From: Haberlea rhodopensis
Lineage: Eukaryota; Streptophyta; Magnoliopsida; Lamiales; Gesneriaceae
DNA length: 64,000 bases
Direction of reading: 5' to 3'
Assembly: GCA_907163345.1 (NCBI GenBank)
Contig: CAJQUN010000014.1
Location: forward strand, 5,208,001 to 5,272,000
The position numbers were made by a program, and so were the translations under genes. Below are positions 60,426 to 64,000 of the stretch, piece by piece. Positions within the stretch are counted from its first letter, which is position 1, and each line of letters opens with the position of its first letter. The notes beneath the pieces were generated by a model. The model had not been told where the DNA came from. It did not search any database and was given only the letters and a program-made list of their open reading frames with translations.

Positions 60426-60477
60426 CTGATAAGATTCATCGTTTGCTTCTTCTGATAAGATTTGTCGTCTGCTTCTT
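60426..60477. repeat. 26-bp tandem duplication
   Basis: CTGATAAGATTCATCGTTTG... at 60426 and CTGATAAGATTTGTCGTCTG... at 60452, both ending GCTTCTT. It lies beside the MITE and partly overlaps its target duplication. Confidence 0.8.
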
Positions 60478-60640
60478 GAAGAAATGAGTTTTTCTTATTT
60501 GATCGTGCTAACTCCTCTCTCTCCATATCCTCAATGTACATTTCCTTTCTTTTTCCATGCATGATGATATTTCTTTTTGACAGCCACTACCCAACGATCT
60601 TCCTCTTTTTTCCCCTGCGTCTGAATCATTAGCCTGTTCA

Positions 60641-61485
60641 CCACCAATGGACTCTTGTTTAATTTTAATATAGGTTGAATTAATCTTTATTAGTTGTTAA
60701 TGAATTCTTGTGCATTTGAGTTTATTAGGGAGTCGCGGTCCATTATTAATAGTGGTATTATTTGTGGTGGAAGTTAGTCTTTTAAGACGTATTTAAACAC
60801 AATTGTTAATAAAATGAAGGCAGACAGCTTTAGCCAAAATTTTCTATTTTTCCCATCTAATTTCGAGTGTTTTTTTTACTTCACACTACCAAAAAGAATT
60901 CAACCCATAAATATCCTAACATTTGATGCTCTCGTCCAGCTGGCTGCATCCTTGTGGCTAGTCCATAACGGGGTAGCAGAGGTTCGCCTGGAACATCAGC
61001 ACAACATGCAAGAATTAAGGGTAGAAAATAAGCAATATCCGGAGATGATAATTGCATTGATGGCATAAATAAAAAATCAATGCGACAAAACAACTTCAGC
61101 CACCCTTTTAAGCCAATCCACGTCCTCCTCTCACACGCCACCATACCAAATACACACACCCTTAACCAATTCACAACTCAACCACCTAAAAACGCCACAA
61201 ATTCACATTGCTATTTTTTATGGGACTAACCCACTTGATTGGTTATTCCAGGAACACCAATATTTTGTGTTTTACCAGATGTTCGTTGACCAACGGCTTC
61301 CCAATATATCCTTCTGTATGTAGGACTGCTCTAAGTTGGTTTAAGTGGATGCATACCAACATGTAGTTTACTACATGGGAAGCATTCACGAGAGAATTTG
61401 AACTACGGTTTGGTCATTCTACTTATGAAAACCACCAAACAGCCTTGTTCAAATTAAGGCAACATGGCACTGTCACAGACTACCG
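60641..61485 (+). pseudogene. Truncated Ty3/Gypsy element: possible LTR end and gag N-terminus
   Basis: The + strand from about 60925 reads as the start of a Gypsy internal region, following CCTAACA, a plausible LTR end. A coiled-coil-like gag N-terminus is visible (ALVQLAASLWLVHNG, 60930-60975). Then comes the capsid segment IAIFYGTNPLDWLFQEHQYF (61200-61260), ending YENHQTALFKLRQHGTVTDY-like sequence with frameshifts at 61420-61485. It is cut by the LTR of the next element. Confidence 0.6.
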
Positions 61486-61486
61486 A

Positions 61487-62979
61487 TAAGTGCAATTTTG
61501 CACTTGGATTATCTTTACTTTTTATATTGGTTTCTGCCAGTATATCGTTCAAAATTAAGTGTTTTGTTGTTGTTTTTGTGTCGGAATTTAGTAAGTATTT
61601 AGTTTGTGAGGCGATGAAGGGCATAAAAGGATGCTTTGAAGGAATAAAGGGATGAAGGCACACAAAGAACCGAGAAAGTGAAGAAAATGAATAGGCGCCA
61701 AAGGCGGAGGATTTCATGTGCCATAGGTGCCGAGCACGAAATTTGGTTTTTGGTAGTGTACCATGCGCATAAGCGCATTATTTGATGTGCCTATGGCCCT
61801 CGAAAAAAGGAAATTTTTAGACTTTTACACGGGAGCCTATGGCGAATGATTTTATGTGCCTAGGGCGCCCAGGTGTTTTAGGCCCATGAGAATACTACCA
61901 AGTCCAGCATACAAAAGGCAACTCATCAGACTTTTGGAGAACTTTTGACCTAATTTTCAAGGGATAGCAAGAGGAGGAAGGTTGCTACACATTGAGGGCA
62001 AGAGATCAAGCACAAATCAAAGGCGTTTTCATCCGAGAACGAAGAATTGCTTGGAAACTCGTGTTTTGTATCTATTCCTTATTACTTTTTATGAAGATTA
62101 AGAACATGTTTTGTTATTTTCATCATTTTAGCATGAACTAACTCTTTAATTATAGGAGAACGGTGTGGCTTATTTTGAAACGTAGCGTTTTCATCCGAGA
62201 ACAAAGAATTGCTTGGAAACTCGTGTTTTATATCTATTCCTTATTACTTTTTATGAAGATTAAGAACATGTTTTGTTATTTTCATTATTTTAGCATGAAC
62301 TAACTCTTTAATTATAGGAGAACGGTGTGGCTTATTTTGAAACTACGTTTTTAATGATTTGATCTATTTATTGAGGTTTTCCAATTGGTTTATTTGTGTT
62401 TTCTTGTCCTTAGTGCTTTTAATCTACTGGCCATAGATTGAATGATTTCATATTTGTAATCTATCACTCGAGAGAGAGGGGTTATGAATAGGAATATAGG
62501 AAAACATATCGTAGAAAAGTTGACAGGCGTATGACTCCTACTAAGCCTTAGAACGAATCTAGCGCTGTTTGAATTGTTTAATAGTTTATCTTAGGTGGAC
62601 ACATCAAGATGATTATAAGATAATTAATTATATTTGACCATCGGGAGAGATGATAGAATAATATAGGATTCGTTGTTAATAAACTAGGAAATTCCATAAT
62701 ATTGAGATTGATGGATGTTGAACGTAGTGGATGAACAAGTGTGATCGGACTCCTAGATCTTTCTCTATTGACATTCCCTTTAAATCTTAGTTAATAGTCC
62801 TTAGTTTTAAGTAAGTTATTTATCACTCTCTTACTTAATTTTCTAAATAAAATGACGATCATTATAATTTAGTACTTAGTTTGAATTATATAATCAATCC
62901 CTGTGGATTCTACATTCATACTTAATATACACTATATTGCAATAATTGACACCGTACACTTGCAGTAAGATATCAAGCA
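61487..62979 (+). repeat. Athila-type 5' LTR of a + strand element leaving the window
   Basis: It interrupts the Gypsy gag at about 61487 and ends shortly before the primer site at 62989. The 3' part carries the TTGACACCGTACACTTGCAG terminus and CCTGTGGATTCTAC motif shared with the other Athila-type LTRs. An internal tandem duplication of about 162 bp is present (62023-62184 and 62185-62346, both starting GCGTTTTCATCCGAGAAC). Exact borders uncertain by a few bases. Confidence 0.75.
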
Positions 62980-62988
62980 CCAAGTTTT

Positions 62989-63006
62989 TGGCGCCATTGT
63001 TGGGGA
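62989..63006 (+). promoter_or_regulatory. Primer binding site, tRNA-Asp type
   Basis: TGGCGCCATTGTTGGGGA, a decayed version of TGGCGCCGTTGCCGGGGA, just after the LTR. Confidence 0.8.
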
Positions 63007-64000
63007 TTGTTTTATTTAGTTCGAATTGATACTATACCAAGTGATCTTTGTTTTAATTTAGAGTTTTTGTTTTTTATTTTTATTTTGATTCTTTGTGTTT
63101 TCTCTTGGCCCTTACAATGTATGCGAAAATACACGCTTCCTGAATCGCTTATATTTGATCCTGAGATCGAGAGAATTGCAAGAATATTGAGAAAGCAAAA
63201 AGGGAAGAGTTATCAATAATGGCTGAGAATTGAGATTACAATGAACCACCTCCACAAGTGAATGTTTAACCTCCATTGGCCATCAGAGACTATTTCAACC
63301 CAGTGGTCAACAATAACTATTCTGGCGTCGCCAACAGACTCTAAATGCCAATAACTTTGAGCTGAAACTTTCTTTGATAAATATGGTGCAACAAAACCAA
63401 TTTGTTGGTTCAGGTATTGAGGATCCCAATCTGCATCTCAGAATTTTCTTAGAAATAGTTGATACAGTGAAGATGAATGGTGCTCCTGAAGACGTCATAC
63501 GACTACAATTGTTCCCATTCTCTCTTATGGATCAAGCAAGGAGTTGGCTACAATCTTTATCAGATGGAGGAATTATTACATGGGCAGACATGGAATCTAA
63601 ATTCTTATCAAAATTCTTTCCACCAGCTAAGTTAGCCCAACTGAGAACCGAAATCAACACGTTCAGACAACTTGACTATGAACAACTTTCAAGCATGGGA
63701 GCGGTTCAAGGATTTACTATGACGACCTCAACACAATATGAGAATTGGGTGCAAATCCAATTATTCTATAATCGTTTGAATGGACCAATACAGATTATCG
63801 TAGATGCTGCAACTAGAGTTACGCTATTTGCTAAGACTGCCGATGATGCTTTTTATTTGCTTGAAAAAAATGTCGTCAATAGCTTCCAGTGGCCCATTGA
63901 GAGAGCCATAGCCCAACCACCCATAGGTATGTATGAAATTGATCATTTTACCGTTTTATCTGCACAATTGTCTGCTCCCACCACGCAGGTAGTAGCACTG
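63007..64000 (+). pseudogene. Athila-type gag, frameshifted, runs off the window
   Basis: The N-terminal part is in the frame 63007-63219 (PESLIFDPEIERIARILRKQ). A second frame gives DYFNPVVNNNYSGVANR near 63285-63335. From 63344 a frame stays open to the window edge (219 codons): NANNFELKLSLINMVQQNQF, LQLFPFSLMDQARSWLQSL and FLSKFFPPAKLAQLR, then QIQLFYNRLNGP. This parallels the gag at 14284-13091. Around 63700-63745 the reading departs from the family pattern and then returns, as expected from two compensating indels. Confidence 0.8.

Larger units (their letters stand above)
58020..60640 (-). pseudogene. LINE 3 (minus strand): ORF1 end, endonuclease and start of reverse transcriptase
   Basis: On the minus strand, 60640-60430 resembles the C-terminal end of a LINE ORF1. 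ORF2 starts at 59718 with MSCLSWNCRGLGHPGTVRAL (endonuclease), then KVDKLKQKFNMFGIAV, close to LINE 1. Further down, remnants of the reverse transcriptase N-terminus are readable near 58190-58080 (FIPISLSNVIYKVSAKAIAN, then LKPIMSHVIT). It ends about 58020 near the point in the protein where the + strand LINE 2 begins. A MITE interrupts it at 59754-60424. Heavily mutated. Confidence 0.7.

Overview
This window is nuclear DNA from a flowering plant, almost certainly a eudicot. The evidence is the plant-type Ty1/Copia, Ty3/Gypsy, L1-type LINE, hAT and pogo elements, plus one intron-containing host gene of the plant-only ALMT family. No finer taxonomic call is justified. Most of the 64 kb is transposable elements stacked in one another. 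Only one host gene looks intact.

Region 1 (about 605-32664) is a decayed L1-type LINE on the + strand, split by two minus-strand Copia elements. Copia A (676-22290, target duplication tatca) sits in the LINE 5' leader. Copia B (22412-30469, duplication cggga) sits after the third codon of LINE ORF1. Copia A holds a rearranged Ty3/Gypsy element (3683-17876, duplication gagca), and one LTR of that element holds a young Athila-like element (8120-16122, duplication gtgtt). The nest is four levels deep: LINE, Copia, Gypsy, Athila-like. The Gypsy element is internally inverted. The Athila-like element has gag and a plant-transposon-protein ORF but no pol.

Region 2 (32665-33564) is a degenerate ~118-bp tandem repeat and unassigned sequence. 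Region 3 (33565-about 47660) is a dead copy of the ALMT gene with its 5' flank. It is split at the exon 1/intron 1 border by Copia C (34956-43279, duplication ctatg), and its 5' flank holds a hAT transposon (44505-47506, 8-bp duplication). Copia C itself carries a fragment of plastid trnA-UGC.

Region 4 (about 48200-50190) is an old Athila-type LTR relic containing a Gypsy solo LTR. Region 5 (51640-55410) is the intact six-exon ALMT gene (542 codons, minus strand) with the paralogous 5' flank, which holds a decayed pogo-like element. Regions 3 and 5 are a segmental duplication.

Region 6 (55783-60640) holds two opposed halves of a LINE and a MULE-like MITE. Region 7 (60640-64000) holds a truncated Gypsy gag and the 5' end of another Athila-like element that leaves the window.

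The strongest unexplained signal is a palindromic module made of paired CGATCGATCG blocks. Their starts are 21 bp apart in LTR elements (22 bp in the hAT) and an ACTGCCT-type word lies nearby. The module recurs in three unrelated element classes: Athila-like LTR and interior, Gypsy LTR, and hAT. All identifications rest on reading motifs by eye; no database search was run.
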